Positions 21,116-31,253 are shown, counted from the stretch's first letter. The stretch is 64,000 nt of DNA from Neisseria zalophi (GCF_008807015.1 NZ_CP031700.1:682001-746000), one strand, 5' to 3'. The notes: generated by a model not told the origin, from the letters alone. Translations and numbers: made by a program.

Positions 21116-22129
21116 TTATTCGTAGCCGTTAGGATTTTTAGTTTGCCAACGCCACGCATCTGTCATCATTTCAGTTAAATTACGTCCTGCGCGCCATCCT
21201 ATTTGACTTTCTGCAAATTTGGTATCGGCAAAACAAATGGCAATATCACCGGAACGACGTGGCTTCAATTCATAAGTAATATTTTTACCCGAGGCCGTTT
21301 CAAACGCTTGAATAATTTCCAATACCGAGTAGCCGTTCCCTGTTCCCAAATTAAAGGTATGTACACCAGGACAACCATTTTTTGCTTCCATTGCTTTCAG
21401 ATGGCCTTCAGCCAAATCCACTACATGGATATAGTCTCGAATACCTGTTCCGTCAGGTGTCGGATAGTCGTTACCAAAAACTGATAAATAAGGTAGTTTC
21501 CCAGAGGCTACCTGACAGATATAAGGTAATAAATTATTTGGAATACCATTTGGTTGTTCACCAATTAATCCACTTTCATGAGCACCGACAGGATTGAAAT
21601 AGCGCAATAAAACCATACTCCAACGGGGATCCGATTTTTGAATATCACTCAAAATCCGCTCTGCCATATATTTCGAAGTCCCATAAGGGTTGGTTGTTCC
21701 GCCTGTGGGCATATCTTCAGTAATCGGTGTACGAATGGGATTCCCATAAACCGTAGCGGAAGAACTGAATACCAAATTAAAAACGCCTGCTGCTGCCATT
21801 TCTTCTGCCAATATTAAACTGCCTACAACATTGTTTTCATAATATTTAGAAGGATAGCTATTGCTTTCGCCAACAGATTTCAGGCCGGCAAAATGCATAA
21901 CGGTTTGTATTTTGTGAGTGGAAAAGATTTTTTTCAGCAGCACACGATCGCGGATATCACCTTTGTAAAATGTAATTTTTTTCCCTGTAAGATGTTCTAA
22001 TCTAGGGAGAATTTTAATAGATGAATTACATAAGTTGTCTAAAATAACTACTTCATAATTAGATTGGATTAGAGAAATAGCAGTATGGGAACCAATAAAG
22101 CCTGTTCCTCCTGTAATTAGTATGGTCAT
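21116..22129 (-). CDS. galE: UDP-glucose 4-epimerase
   Basis: This 337-residue extended SDR enzyme has NAD-binding GGTGFIG at residues 7-13, Ser122-124 and catalytic Tyr149-x3-Lys153 (YGTSK). It interconverts UDP-Glc and UDP-Gal (possibly the HexNAc forms too), feeding capsule and LOS synthesis. Its start overlaps the preceding gene by 4 bp, so it belongs to the capsule operon. In meningococci galE also sits in the capsule locus. Confidence 0.95.
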   Translation of the reverse strand: MTILITGGTGFIGSHTAISLIQSNYEVVILDNLCNSSIKILPRLEHLTGKKITFYKGDIRDRVLLKKIFSTHKIQTVMHFAGLKSVGESNSYPSKYYENNVVGSLILAEEMAAAGVFNLVFSSSATVYGNPIRTPITEDMPTGGTTNPYGTSKYMAERILSDIQKSDPRWSMVLLRYFNPVGAHESGLIGEQPNGIPNNLLPYICQVASGKLPYLSVFGNDYPTPDGTGIRDYIHVVDLAEGHLKAMEAKNGCPGVHTFNLGTGNGYSVLEIIQAFETASGKNITYELKPRRSGDIAICFADTKFAESQIGWRAGRNLTEMMTDAWRWQTKNPNGYE

Positions 22130-23313
22130 AACATATCCCCTTGATTTTCATAAATATGATGTAAATAAAAATAATCAATATTAATCGGTGTGTCATGATT
22201 ATCTACGGATAATTCAATTTGCAGAGCATCATATTTTGTTTTAGTAGCATGTAAAGCTATAGAACTTTCAAGCTCATATCCTATTGGATGTTTTATTTTA
22301 TGTATTTCGGTATGATTAATTGCTCCATTTATAAAATAAAGAACTTTTAGATTAATAAACAAATGGCCTTTTTTATCTTTATTTATATTATTAAATTTAA
22401 ATGAAATAGATAACCTTGAATTATTTTTAATTTCAATGATTTCTGAGTTGTTTAATTTATTAAATACAACATTTTCAAATTTTATTAATTGCTTTTTATG
22501 CTCAACCTTGGAGTGTTTAATAGAAAAGTTATCATTGATATGATTAAACAATATATCTCCTAAAAAATCACTCCCTTTCCAGTTTAAATGAACATTGTCA
22601 TAAAAATATAATTCAGATTTTGGAATAATATTATCAAGATCTATTAATTTATATCCAAATGAGATGTTATTCCTAATAATATCATTCATGATTTTTAATT
22701 GACGTTTTGATGATATAGAACAACAAGTAGCTATACTGAGCTTAATATCATTAATTTCACATAATTTAGATACTAAACAAATATTATTTAAAATTTGTTT
22801 AGCATTGTTTTCTATCGTTTCAAAATATGGTGTATCTTTTTCAGAAGAAGGCACTAGATTAGAAAAAAATTTACTATCATTAAAATAGCCTTGTTTATAC
22901 AGTAATGCGCTAAAATCACAACAAGGTTGTACATAAATAATCAAATCAGGTTTTAAATATACTATTTTATTTAAAATAGTATTTAACATGCCTAATCCAG
23001 TCGCCCCCGAAACTCCTGCATTATAAACCTTAACCTTTTTGCCTATATTGAGAAATCTTGTTTCTATTATAGAGTGGATGCGTTTTGATTCATCTACAAA
23101 AATATTTTCTACAAATGAATCACCGATGATTACTACTTTAAAATCTTCATTAAAAAATAAATTTGATTGAATAAAGCCATTTTCATCAGTACGTTGAAAA
23201 TAAGCTTGTTCCTTATTTAATGATGGCGATTTTTTTAAATATTCATCAGTTGGTATATGAATTTTCTCTATATTAGCTTCAAATTCTTTCATTCTAATAT
23301 TACGTTTAGCCAT
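22126..23313 (-). CDS. SGNH/GDSL-family hydrolase or acyltransferase of the capsule cluster
   Basis: This 395-residue AT-rich gene encodes an SGNH-fold domain over the first ~260 residues: block I IIGDSFVEN (Ser66), Asn98 in NAGVSGATG, and the Asp-His pair in DNVHLNWKGSD. The C-terminal ~130 residues look like a beta-rich accessory domain. SGNH proteins in polysaccharide clusters commonly add or remove acyl groups, so capsule O-acetyl modification is the likely role, but that is inference. No signal peptide is visible, so it is probably cytosolic. Overlaps with both neighbours show translational coupling. Confidence 0.75.
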   Translation of the reverse strand: MAKRNIRMKEFEANIEKIHIPTDEYLKKSPSLNKEQAYFQRTDENGFIQSNLFFNEDFKVVIIGDSFVENIFVDESKRIHSIIETRFLNIGKKVKVYNAGVSGATGLGMLNTILNKIVYLKPDLIIYVQPCCDFSALLYKQGYFNDSKFFSNLVPSSEKDTPYFETIENNAKQILNNICLVSKLCEINDIKLSIATCCSISSKRQLKIMNDIIRNNISFGYKLIDLDNIIPKSELYFYDNVHLNWKGSDFLGDILFNHINDNFSIKHSKVEHKKQLIKFENVVFNKLNNSEIIEIKNNSRLSISFKFNNINKDKKGHLFINLKVLYFINGAINHTEIHKIKHPIGYELESSIALHATKTKYDALQIELSVDNHDTPINIDYFYLHHIYENQGDML

Positions 23314-24427
23314 TTTTTAAAACCTCCGCTAAAAGTCTTTCTGAGTTTTGATTGTCCATATACTGATGAATATTGGAAATACGATTGATATATATATTAT
23401 CCATATACATATTAGTTTCCATCATTTTTATGATTTCCCAAGTTAAAAGATTTAAATCAGTAATAATTTTACCTGGCGCCATAGTTTCAAAGTCAAAATA
23501 ACCTTTTTTATAATGATTTCCATAAAATTCGTCTGTATCGAATTGAAAAAATAAACATGGTTTTTTTGTATATGAAAAATCAAAAAAGACGCTGGAGTAA
23601 TCAGTAACTAGTAAACATGACTCATTAAATAGTTTATTGTAAGAAAAAGATACCTCATCAATAATTTCAATTACATCATTATCTAATGGTTTAAAATATT
23701 TAACATATTGTTTAAATCCTGGGTGTAAGATAAATTTGATTTTATATCCATATTCTTTTAATTTTTCATATAATTCTTCATTACTTAATAAATTAAAGAA
23801 ATTATTAAAATATGCAGAATCCTTAAAAGAATCTATTTCTGCATGTAAACCACTTGGGAGGATCCGTCCACTTAAATAAGAGCGCCAAGTTGGCATAATT
23901 AAAATAGTTTTTTCATTTCCTTTTCTGAGTTTATCATAACGAGGGAAGCCAGTTTTATATAAGTCATTGTCTTGATAGAAAAATTTCTTTTGGCTAAATA
24001 TTTGAGACTCAAAGGTTGCTCCTGTAACAATCTTACTCACTTGTTTATTAAATTTATTTGCAGCAGATTCAATATCGTTCATTGTAATACCGTGTTGCAA
24101 CCAAACAATTTTAGATTCAATTAAGTCGTTATAATATTTTAAATGCTTAAACGATATGGGTTTAAAAAATGAAGTTGCTAAATGTGAAGTAAAAATATAT
24201 TTAGCGTTTAAATATAAATACTTATGCTTAAAACTATTTTGAATAACTACTTTTCCAATTTTTCTCATCCTATCTATATCAGGTGAATCTTTACTCAAAA
24301 TAAAGTAGCATTTTTTTGCAATTTTTTTATGATTTTTGTTGATGTATTCAAAAAAATACTCAGCATTATCATTTGCATTTATTGGACGATCATTAAATAA
24401 CCAATAGCAGTTTTTCTCTTTTTTCAA
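23306..24427 (-). CDS. CDP-glycerol:polymer glycerophosphotransferase family (TagF-like)
   Basis: This 373-residue protein has the family landmarks of teichoic-acid polymerases: WLQHGIT near residue 105, ILHPG near 230, DYSSVFFDFSYTKKP near 280, and FQFDTDEFYG. Such enzymes transfer glycerol-phosphate or ribitol-phosphate from a CDP donor. In meningococcal serogroups H and Z related domains build glycerol-phosphate capsules. Here it probably adds a polyol-phosphate to the repeating unit. It overlaps both neighbours in the operon. No gene making CDP-glycerol is present in the window. Confidence 0.85.
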   Translation of the reverse strand: MKKEKNCYWLFNDRPINANDNAEYFFEYINKNHKKIAKKCYFILSKDSPDIDRMRKIGKVVIQNSFKHKYLYLNAKYIFTSHLATSFFKPISFKHLKYYNDLIESKIVWLQHGITMNDIESAANKFNKQVSKIVTGATFESQIFSQKKFFYQDNDLYKTGFPRYDKLRKGNEKTILIMPTWRSYLSGRILPSGLHAEIDSFKDSAYFNNFFNLLSNEELYEKLKEYGYKIKFILHPGFKQYVKYFKPLDNDVIEIIDEVSFSYNKLFNESCLLVTDYSSVFFDFSYTKKPCLFFQFDTDEFYGNHYKKGYFDFETMAPGKIITDLNLLTWEIIKMMETNMYMDNIYINRISNIHQYMDNQNSERLLAEVLKNG

Positions 24428-25974
24428 TAATCGAAGCCATTTAAATGTATTATGCTTTTTTCTTTTTTATAAAATGCTTTAATTCTATTAGATAGTTTAT
24501 TAAAATAATTTGTTTTTCTATAAGAAACTCTTTGAAATAAGGTCACTGATGTATCTACATCAGAATATAGTTTAAATAATTTACTATTAAAAACACCACT
24601 TGGGAGGAAAGGGCTTTCGCTATATGTTCTTATTCTATTAATAATATGTAGGTAGTTATTATATTTACGTTTAAAGTAAAATTTAAATGAGTTGGCTTTC
24701 AAAAGAGGAATTTCAAATCTAACATATAAAATATTTTCTGAAGATTTAAATCCAGCAGATTTTTTGATGTAAATACTATCGCATACATATTGTTGTACTG
24801 GTTTAATAATGCATTTATGTTTATCCATTAAAACGATATCTAAATCGTTTAAATCATAATTATTAAATAATACTTCAATAATAAAAGTATTTTTTTCTAC
24901 AGACATGCTTTTAATATCTATAGGTAATTCATTGCATTTGAATATTTTTTCGTTATCTATTGTAATAAATGCATCGTGATTTATAGATATTTTTTTGCTA
25001 TATATATTTGTTAGAAAAGCAATTTTGTCATCATATTCAGGTAGAAATTTGGTTTTTTTGAGAATAAATTCTTTAGGAATATATGCAATAAATTCTCTAT
25101 ATTTTGAAATAATATAGTTATATTCATCTATACTTTCAAAGATTTCCGGTTTTATATTCTTTAATCGTGAACGAAGCTGATAGATACATAGCTCATAGAA
25201 TAGATGACTTTGTTGATCAATATTAGTTTGAGTAATAATATTGTTCAATAAATTTATCGGTGTATGGAATGCTTGAGGTTTCACTGAGCTTAAATCAACT
25301 TGAGAACCCCCGATTGTTCTTTTTCTATAATGATAATAAACATTGTTTTCACATACATACCCAATTTTATCTATATTTTTATATAAATTAAAATTGAATA
25401 AAGTGTCTTCTTCTCCAAATAAGGAAGTATCAAAAGTCATATTTTTTATCATGTCTAGTTTATAGAAAGAACTAGCGGATGATAAAATAAAATTTTGCCC
25501 TTCTTTTTGTAAATCTATAATTCGATTTTTATTGCCAAATAATACATACTTAGGATGCATTCCTGATGCTGCTTCAAAAAAAACTAACGGTATAGATACG
25601 TGGGCAATATCTTCTTTATTTTCATTAAAGAATTTATTGACTTCATACAGAACTGAATCAGAAAGTTTGTCATCTGGGTCGAAAAAGTTGACGTATTTCC
25701 CTCTCGCATGTGTAAGTCCATTATTTCTAGTTGCAGAAAGTCCTTGATTTATCTTGTTCTTTACATAAAAAATATTATTAGGGTAGCGTTTTTGATATTT
25801 TAAACAAATATCTTCAGAATTATCGGGACTGCAATCATTAACTAAAATTAATTGTACATCTTTTTCAAAGTTGATATTTTTTTGTGCGAGAATGCTATCA
25901 ATAGCTTCTGAGAGCCATTGCTCAACATTGTAAATTGGCATAATGATACTAAATAAAAAATGCTTTGAGAGCAT
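24424..25974 (-). CDS. family 2 glycosyltransferase of the capsule cluster
   Basis: The first ~220 residues form a GT-A domain: FSIIMPIYNVEQWLSEAIDSI, LVNDCSPDNS and the metal-binding FFDPDD near residue 97. The remaining ~290 residues are AT-rich coding sequence without a domain I can name. Similar GT2-plus-tail proteins occur in teichoic-acid-like clusters next to TagF-type enzymes. It likely adds the sugar of the repeating unit, but donor and linkage are unknown. Confidence 0.85.
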   Translation of the reverse strand: MLSKHFLFSIIMPIYNVEQWLSEAIDSILAQKNINFEKDVQLILVNDCSPDNSEDICLKYQKRYPNNIFYVKNKINQGLSATRNNGLTHARGKYVNFFDPDDKLSDSVLYEVNKFFNENKEDIAHVSIPLVFFEAASGMHPKYVLFGNKNRIIDLQKEGQNFILSSASSFYKLDMIKNMTFDTSLFGEEDTLFNFNLYKNIDKIGYVCENNVYYHYRKRTIGGSQVDLSSVKPQAFHTPINLLNNIITQTNIDQQSHLFYELCIYQLRSRLKNIKPEIFESIDEYNYIISKYREFIAYIPKEFILKKTKFLPEYDDKIAFLTNIYSKKISINHDAFITIDNEKIFKCNELPIDIKSMSVEKNTFIIEVLFNNYDLNDLDIVLMDKHKCIIKPVQQYVCDSIYIKKSAGFKSSENILYVRFEIPLLKANSFKFYFKRKYNNYLHIINRIRTYSESPFLPSGVFNSKLFKLYSDVDTSVTLFQRVSYRKTNYFNKLSNRIKAFYKKEKSIIHLNGFDY

Positions 25975-25996
25975 GACGATATCCCTTAATTAAAAA

Positions 25997-27097
25997 TTAA
26001 ATTTGATAATATTTGCGTAGCGTTGATATGAGATTTTCTTGGTAATTAATAATATTATGGGTACTGTTAAAGTCATTGGCGCAAAAAGAATGAGGTTGTT
26101 TCCCTATACCATTATTTCTAAGTAATTTTGTATATTTGGCAGGGGCATCTGCGGAACGTATATTGAAGTAATAGCAAATCTCACGGGTAGATACTGCTTT
26201 ACCCTCACAATAAGTCAGCCAAGGTATTAAAAATGTAGCCATATTTAAGTCATCATTACTACGAAGTTGATTGCTTAAAAAACAGTTAATTTCATGCTCA
26301 TACAATTTCCATGCTAGTTGATACATACTTTTTTTCAAAGGAACATATGTGTGAACCAATGGCCTGTCTAAATAAATATCATAATGTCGATTTAATAGAT
26401 TAATACTATTGAATGAGGCGAATAATGTAGGGGTCATTACGCCTTTTTTTTTCATGGCGTTTAATGTTTTCCCTGATAAAAAAATCGAAGCAATACCATT
26501 AGGGCGAAAAAAATGCTCTTTACTCAATGGGCGGGCAACAAATACATCATCATTGAAATAGATAAAATTTTCACTTAAATTAGGTATTTTATGTAAATTT
26601 GCTTCTATTACATGAGAATTGAAAGTTGGTAAGTATTGGTGCTCAATAATTTCAGTATGATTAATAATAAAGATATTGTCATTGTTGTCATTATTTAACC
26701 AAGTTGGTAGCTGATTATCGGTGACTATATAAATATTACGAACCCAAGGCATAAATTTTTTGACGCTATAAATGGAGTAATATAGCTCATTGTGATTATT
26801 GAACCTTGCGATATCGTTGTTATAAAGACCCTCATAAGAGATTTCTTTTATACAGTTTTGGTATTTATCTTGCCAATTAGGGTCGCTGTTATCCACCCAT
26901 GTGAATACAACATCAACAGGGAATTTTGTCTTGTTTATGTTGGATTCAAATGATGATAATTTCAAATCATTTTCAATTAATAATGCTTCATGTTCTTCAA
27001 TTACCAGTTGCTCTCCGTTGGTAACTGGATATTTTTTGTTTAGAAAGTCTCGAAAAAAAATTCCCGGGTGGTTTGTTAACTTTTTTAATTTCTTCAT
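25997..27097 (-). CDS. Stealth-family capsule sugar-phosphate transferase
   Basis: This 366-residue protein has the conserved Stealth regions in order: CR1 [17 protein letters not shown]2 around [21 protein letters not shown] through [12 protein letters not shown]3 with [12 protein letters not shown], and a later CR4-like segment. The family includes meningococcal serogroup A and X capsule polymerases and transfers hexose-1-phosphate from a UDP-sugar, making phosphodiester bonds. As first gene of the leftward operon it is probably the defining polymerase or a priming transferase. The ribosome-binding site is weak. Confidence 0.9.
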   Translation of the reverse strand: MKKLKKLTNHPGIFFRDFLNKKYPVTNGEQLVIEEHEALLIENDLKLSSFESNINKTKFPVDVVFTWVDNSDPNWQDKYQNCIKEISYEGLYNNDIARFNNHNELYYSIYSVKKFMPWVRNIYIVTDNQLPTWLNNDNNDNIFIINHTEIIEHQYLPTFNSHVIEANLHKIPNLSENFIYFNDDVFVARPLSKEHFFRPNGIASIFLSGKTLNAMKKKGVMTPTLFASFNSINLLNRHYDIYLDRPLVHTYVPLKKSMYQLAWKLYEHEINCFLSNQLRSNDDLNMATFLIPWLTYCEGKAVSTREICYYFNIRSADAPAKYTKLLRNNGIGKQPHSFCANDFNSTHNIINYQENLISTLRKYYQI

Positions 27098-27311
27098 TTG
27101 TATAAAATTTTATATTTTATAATATACATTTATTATAATAAGCATAGTCATTTTTTTAAACATATCTATTGACATTTATTATAAAAATATTACAAATAAT
27201 TATTTTGGGTATATTTTTTTTACGAGATAGTATTCTAATTTTTCATAAAATGATAATATATTGCAATTGTTTTGAATCTTTTTGTTTTGATATGTAAGGA
27301 AATTTTAAAAA
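27098..27311. promoter_or_regulatory. divergent capsule control region
   Basis: This 214-bp, strongly AT-rich gap separates the leftward synthesis operon and the rightward ctr operon, so it must hold promoters for both. TTGACA at 27169-27174 is a possible -35 on the plus strand, but no -10 at good spacing is convincing. The ribosome-binding site TAAGGA lies at 27295-27300 for ctrA. Confidence 0.55.
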
Positions 27312-28484
27312 ATGATTAGCTTGAGGAAGCTTAATATCTGGGTAATATTAGCTGGTTTGACTGCATGTGGTAATTTACCAACATCAGGCCCTAGTCAAAA
27401 ACAGATTAACGGCCTGCAGTCACAAAATACTCAAGAGCAACAAGTGCCGGATGTGGCTGTTGTCGATATAAATGAGCATGTGGTTTCTTCACTTTATGCT
27501 GCCGACTATAAACAGTCGCTTGCTGATTTTGGTGCTTCCGGATCGGGATTTGCCGATAGGGTTGGCGAAGGTGATGTTTTGGAGATTACTTTGTGGGAAG
27601 CGCCTCCGGCGGTTTTATTCGGCGGTTCGCTGACTTCATTGGGATCGGGCGCCGCGCAGACGGTGAGCCTGCCGCCTCAGGCTGTGAATTCCCAAGGCAT
27701 GATTTCCATGCCTTTTTTGGGCAATGTTTCGGTGAGCGGTAAAACACCGGCTGAAATTCGTCGGCATATTATAGGCCGTCTGAAAAAGATGGCGAATCAG
27801 CCGCAGGCCATGGTGCGGGTGGTGCAAAATAATTCTAGTAATGTAACAGTGATTCGCAGCGGTAAAAGCCTCCGTATGCCGTTAACGGGGCATCATGAAC
27901 GGGTATTGGATGCGGTGGCTGCTGTTGGTGGTGCGGATAGCAATATTCAGGATATATCGGTGCAGCTGGCACGGGGTAATATGGTTCGAACGGTGGCGCT
28001 GGAGAAGATTACGGCGGATCCGTCTCAAAATGTGGTATTGCGCTCCGGTGATGTGCTGACCTTGCTGAGCAATCCGTTTAGTTTTACCGCTTTGGGTGCA
28101 TTGGGGCGGAATCGGCAGGTAGGCTTTTCGGCTAAAGGAATGAATTTGGGCGAAGCACTCGGCACGGTAGGCGGTCTGCAAGACAGGCGCTCTAATGCGG
28201 GCGGTGTGTTTGTATTCCGCTATCAGCCTGTTTCGGCACTGCCTGATAATGAGCAGGGCAGGTGGTTGGATAAGGGATATAGTTTGGCAATGGATGTGCC
28301 TACTGTGTACCGTATGGATCTTTCTAATGCCAATTCTTTATTCTGGCTGCAACGGTTTCCGGTAAAAAACAAAGATATTGTTTATGTGGCAAATGCACCG
28401 TTGGCTGAAGTACAAAAATTCCTACAATTTGTGTTTTCTCCAGTTGTTAGCGGTGTGAACAGTATTAATAATTTGGGTGAATAA
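27312..28484 (+). CDS. ctrA: capsule export outer-membrane lipoprotein (Wza/KpsD-like)
   Basis: This 390-residue protein has a lipoprotein signal with lipobox LTAC (Cys19). It is followed by the polysaccharide-export domain (VGEGDVLEITLWE about residue 76) and SLBB-like repeats. It forms the outer-membrane passage for capsule. It heads the ctrABCD operon, with 14 bp to ctrB. The GC-rich composition contrasts with the AT-rich synthesis genes across the promoter region. Confidence 0.96.
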   Translation: MISLRKLNIWVILAGLTACGNLPTSGPSQKQINGLQSQNTQEQQVPDVAVVDINEHVVSSLYAADYKQSLADFGASGSGFADRVGEGDVLEITLWEAPPAVLFGGSLTSLGSGAAQTVSLPPQAVNSQGMISMPFLGNVSVSGKTPAEIRRHIIGRLKKMANQPQAMVRVVQNNSSNVTVIRSGKSLRMPLTGHHERVLDAVAAVGGADSNIQDISVQLARGNMVRTVALEKITADPSQNVVLRSGDVLTLLSNPFSFTALGALGRNRQVGFSAKGMNLGEALGTVGGLQDRRSNAGGVFVFRYQPVSALPDNEQGRWLDKGYSLAMDVPTVYRMDLSNANSLFWLQRFPVKNKDIVYVANAPLAEVQKFLQFVFSPVVSGVNSINNLGE

Positions 28485-28498
28485 TCGGGAAAAGTGCA

Positions 28499-29809
28499 AT
28501 GTCTGAACAAAAATTAGGTACGGAAAAAACACAGTCTGAACAAGCTGCGAAAGAACAAGAAGCAGCTAAGGCAAAACAGGCGGCAGAGCAGGCAGCGAAA
28601 GAACAGGACGCGGCCAAAGCCAAACAGGCAGCGGAACAGGCGGCAAAAGAGCAGGAAGCGGCTAAAACCAAACAGGCTACAGAACAGGCAGCGAAAGTAC
28701 AGAAAAAACGTAAGCCTTTTATACGGCGTTTTAGCAAGCTTTTTTGGGTAACGGTGATTATTCCAACGGTATGTTCCACGGTTTATTTTTCTGCATGGGC
28801 AGCTGATCGTTATGTATCTGAATCCAGTTTTGTGGTGCGCTCGCAAAGTAATCAGGCTTCAGTGTCCGGGTTGGGTGCTTTGCTGCAAAGTGCAGGTTTG
28901 AGCCGTGCTCAAGATGATACCTATACCGTACGCGAGTATATGGGTTCGCGTACCGCTTTGTCTGAATTGGGTAAGTCAATGCCCGTGCGCTCTTATTATG
29001 AAACCCAAGGCGATATTTTCAGCCGTTTTAATGGGTTTGGCTGGCGCGATGGTGAAGAGGCGTTTTATCAATATTATAAGGATAAGGTGAAAATTTCTTT
29101 TGATCCGATATCAGGCATTTCCGTTTTGGGAGTTGAATCTTTTAATGCTGCTGAGTCGCAGGCGATTAATAGTGCTCTGTTGCGTGCAGGCGAGGATTTG
29201 ATTAATAAACTGAACGAGCGAGCGCGAAAGGATACGTTGACTCAGGCAGAGCAGAATGTTTCGGTTGCCGAAGAGCGGGTGAAGCAAGCGGCGGAAGATA
29301 TGGCGGTGTATCGTACTCAAAACGGTATTTTCGATTTGAAGGCCCAATCGGAAGCGAAAATGGGGCTGGTCTCTAAATTGCAGGATGAGTTGATTGTGAT
29401 TCAAACCCAATTGGATCAGGTGCGGGCGATTGCACCGGAAAACCCGCAAATATCAGGCCTGCAAGCGCGTGAAAGAAGTCTGAAGCGCGAAATCAGGCAG
29501 CAGATGCAAATGATTTCCGGCAGTTCGGATAAATCTATTACTGCTCAAGCCGCATCTTACCAACGCGTGTTTCTTGAAAACGAATTGGCGGAAAAGCAGT
29601 TGGCAGCGGCTATTGTGTCTTTGGAAAATGCCAAAGCCGAAGCAGAGCGCAAGCAGCTTTATTTAGAGGTAGTTTCCTATCCGAGTAAACCCGATTTGGC
29701 ATTAAGGCCGCAAAGGCTTTATAACATCATTGCCACTTTGGTTATCGGTTTGATGCTGTATGGCATTATCAGTTTGCTGACTGCAAGTGTGAGAGAGCAT
29801 AAAAACTGA
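28499..29809 (+). CDS. ctrB: capsule export inner-membrane/periplasmic protein (KpsE/PCP-3 family)
   Basis: This 436-residue protein links the inner-membrane ABC exporter to CtrA. After an unusual N-terminal Ala/Lys/Glu/Gln-rich repeat region (about residues 13-68) comes a basic stretch and the first membrane helix (about 78-98). A large periplasmic coiled-coil region (about 240-370) and a second membrane helix near the C-terminus follow. The repeat region should be cytosolic and alpha-helical. It is an addition relative to the shorter meningococcal CtrB I recall. The stop overlaps the ctrC start by one base. Confidence 0.94.
   Translation: MSEQKLGTEKTQSEQAAKEQEAAKAKQAAEQAAKEQDAAKAKQAAEQAAKEQEAAKTKQATEQAAKVQKKRKPFIRRFSKLFWVTVIIPTVCSTVYFSAWAADRYVSESSFVVRSQSNQASVSGLGALLQSAGLSRAQDDTYTVREYMGSRTALSELGKSMPVRSYYETQGDIFSRFNGFGWRDGEEAFYQYYKDKVKISFDPISGISVLGVESFNAAESQAINSALLRAGEDLINKLNERARKDTLTQAEQNVSVAEERVKQAAEDMAVYRTQNGIFDLKAQSEAKMGLVSKLQDELIVIQTQLDQVRAIAPENPQISGLQARERSLKREIRQQMQMISGSSDKSITAQAASYQRVFLENELAEKQLAAAIVSLENAKAEAERKQLYLEVVSYPSKPDLALRPQRLYNIIATLVIGLMLYGIISLLTASVREHKN
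28535..28702 (+). repeat. 48-bp coding repeats at the start of ctrB
   Basis: Three 16-residue units of the form SEQAAKEQEAAKAKQA / AEQAAKEQDAAKAKQA / AEQAAKEQEAAKTKQA plus a partial fourth cover residues 13-68. The in-frame 48-bp period allows unit gain or loss without frameshift. Confidence 0.88.
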
Positions 29810-30606
29810 TGAAAACGTTATATGAAACCTCATTAAAAGAGTCTTTGGCTATTCAGAAAAGGGTGATCGGCGCACTACTGATGCGAGAGATTATTACCCG
29901 CTACGGGCGCAATAATCTGGGTTTTCTGTGGTTGTTTGTCGAGCCGTTGATGTTGACTTTGCTGATTGTTTTTTTATGGAAGTTTTTGCGAGCCGACAGA
30001 ATTTCATCTCTAAATATTGTGGCTTTTATATTGACAGGATATCCGATGGCAATGATGTGGCGCAATGCTTCTAACCGTGCCATTGGAGCGATTTCTGCTA
30101 ATGTTAGCTTGTTATATCACCGCAATGTGCGTGTGTTGGATACGATTATCAGCCGTACATTATTAGAAGTGGCAGGTGCGACAATCGCCCAAATTGCGAT
30201 TATGGCAGTGTTGATTGCCATACGTTGGGTTGATGTGCCGAATGATATTTTTTATATGCTCTTGGCTTGGTTGCTAATGGCATTGTTCGCATTCGGATTG
30301 GGTTTGATTATCTGCTCAATTGCATTTAAATTCGATGCCTTCGGTAAAATTTGGAGTACTTTGAGTTTTATTTTGTTACCGTTATCGGGAGCATTCTTTT
30401 TTGTTTCCTCACTGCCTATACAAGCGCAAAAATATGTATTGTGGATACCGATGATTCACGGTACGGAAATGTTTCGACACGGCTATTTCGGCAGCTCGGT
30501 GATAACGATGGAAAACCCGTGGTATTTGTTATTGTGTGATTTGGTTTTATTGTTTGTCGGGTTGGCCATGGTGGCTGGATTCAGTAAAGGGGTGGAAGCG
30601 CGATGA
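29809..30606 (+). CDS. ctrC: capsule ABC exporter permease
   Basis: This 265-residue ABC-2-type permease has six hydrophobic segments and the family opening [21 protein letters not shown]. It works with CtrD to flip the lipid-linked polysaccharide across the inner membrane. It overlaps ctrB by one base and ctrD by four. Confidence 0.96.
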   Translation: MKTLYETSLKESLAIQKRVIGALLMREIITRYGRNNLGFLWLFVEPLMLTLLIVFLWKFLRADRISSLNIVAFILTGYPMAMMWRNASNRAIGAISANVSLLYHRNVRVLDTIISRTLLEVAGATIAQIAIMAVLIAIRWVDVPNDIFYMLLAWLLMALFAFGLGLIICSIAFKFDAFGKIWSTLSFILLPLSGAFFFVSSLPIQAQKYVLWIPMIHGTEMFRHGYFGSSVITMENPWYLLLCDLVLLFVGLAMVAGFSKGVEAR

Positions 30607-31253
30607 TTTCGGTAGAGCATGTTTCCAAACGGTATAAAACACGTTTCGGCTGGCGTACTGTATTAAAAGACATTCATTTCCAGCTGCAAAAAGGGGAAAA
30701 AGTCGGTATTTTGGGTAGAAACGGGGCGGGTAAGTCAACGTTAATCCGCCTGATTAGTGGGGTGGAGCCGCCAAGTGAAGGTGAAATCAAGCGTACGATG
30801 AGTATTTCTTGGCCGCTGGCGTTTAGTGGGGCGTTCCAAGGCAGCCTTACAGGTATGGATAATTTACGCTTTATTTGTCGCATTTATAATGTAGATACTG
30901 ATTATGTGAAAGCGTTTACCGAAGAATTTTCAGAGCTGGGTCAGTATTTATACGAACCGGTCAAAAATTATTCTTCCGGGATGAAAGCGCGGCTGGCGTT
31001 TGCTTTGTCTTTGGCGGTGGAATTTGATTGTTATCTGATTGACGAAGTGATTGCGGTAGGGGATTCGCGGTTTTCGGCAAAATGCCGTTATGAGTTATTT
31101 GAAAAACGCCAAGACCGTTCGATTATTTTGGTATCGCACAGCCCGAGCGCGATGAAGCAATATTGCGATAATGCCATGGTGTTGGAAGCAGGCAGTCTTT
31201 ATCAGTTTGAGAATATGGAAGAAGCTTACCGCTATTATAATAATCAGGCTTAA
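30603..31253 (+). CDS. ctrD: capsule ABC exporter ATPase
   Basis: This 216-residue ATPase has Walker [10 protein letters not shown] (38-46), signature YSSGMKARL (about 123-131), Walker B CYLIDEV with Asp147-Glu148, and switch His179. It powers capsule export as the KpsT/CtrD partner of CtrC. The ATG overlaps the ctrC stop (ATGA). The region just after it (TTCAGACGGC 31289-31298) holds one uptake sequence but no hairpin terminator of the usual inverted type. Confidence 0.96.
   Translation: MISVEHVSKRYKTRFGWRTVLKDIHFQLQKGEKVGILGRNGAGKSTLIRLISGVEPPSEGEIKRTMSISWPLAFSGAFQGSLTGMDNLRFICRIYNVDTDYVKAFTEEFSELGQYLYEPVKNYSSGMKARLAFALSLAVEFDCYLIDEVIAVGDSRFSAKCRYELFEKRQDRSIILVSHSPSAMKQYCDNAMVLEAGSLYQFENMEEAYRYYNNQA

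Noticed and set aside
27098..27311. A thermosensor like that of the meningococcal cssA leader.
   Set aside because: The intergenic DNA is AT-rich, but no tandem repeat or hairpin masking a ribosome-binding site for the Stealth gene was visible.
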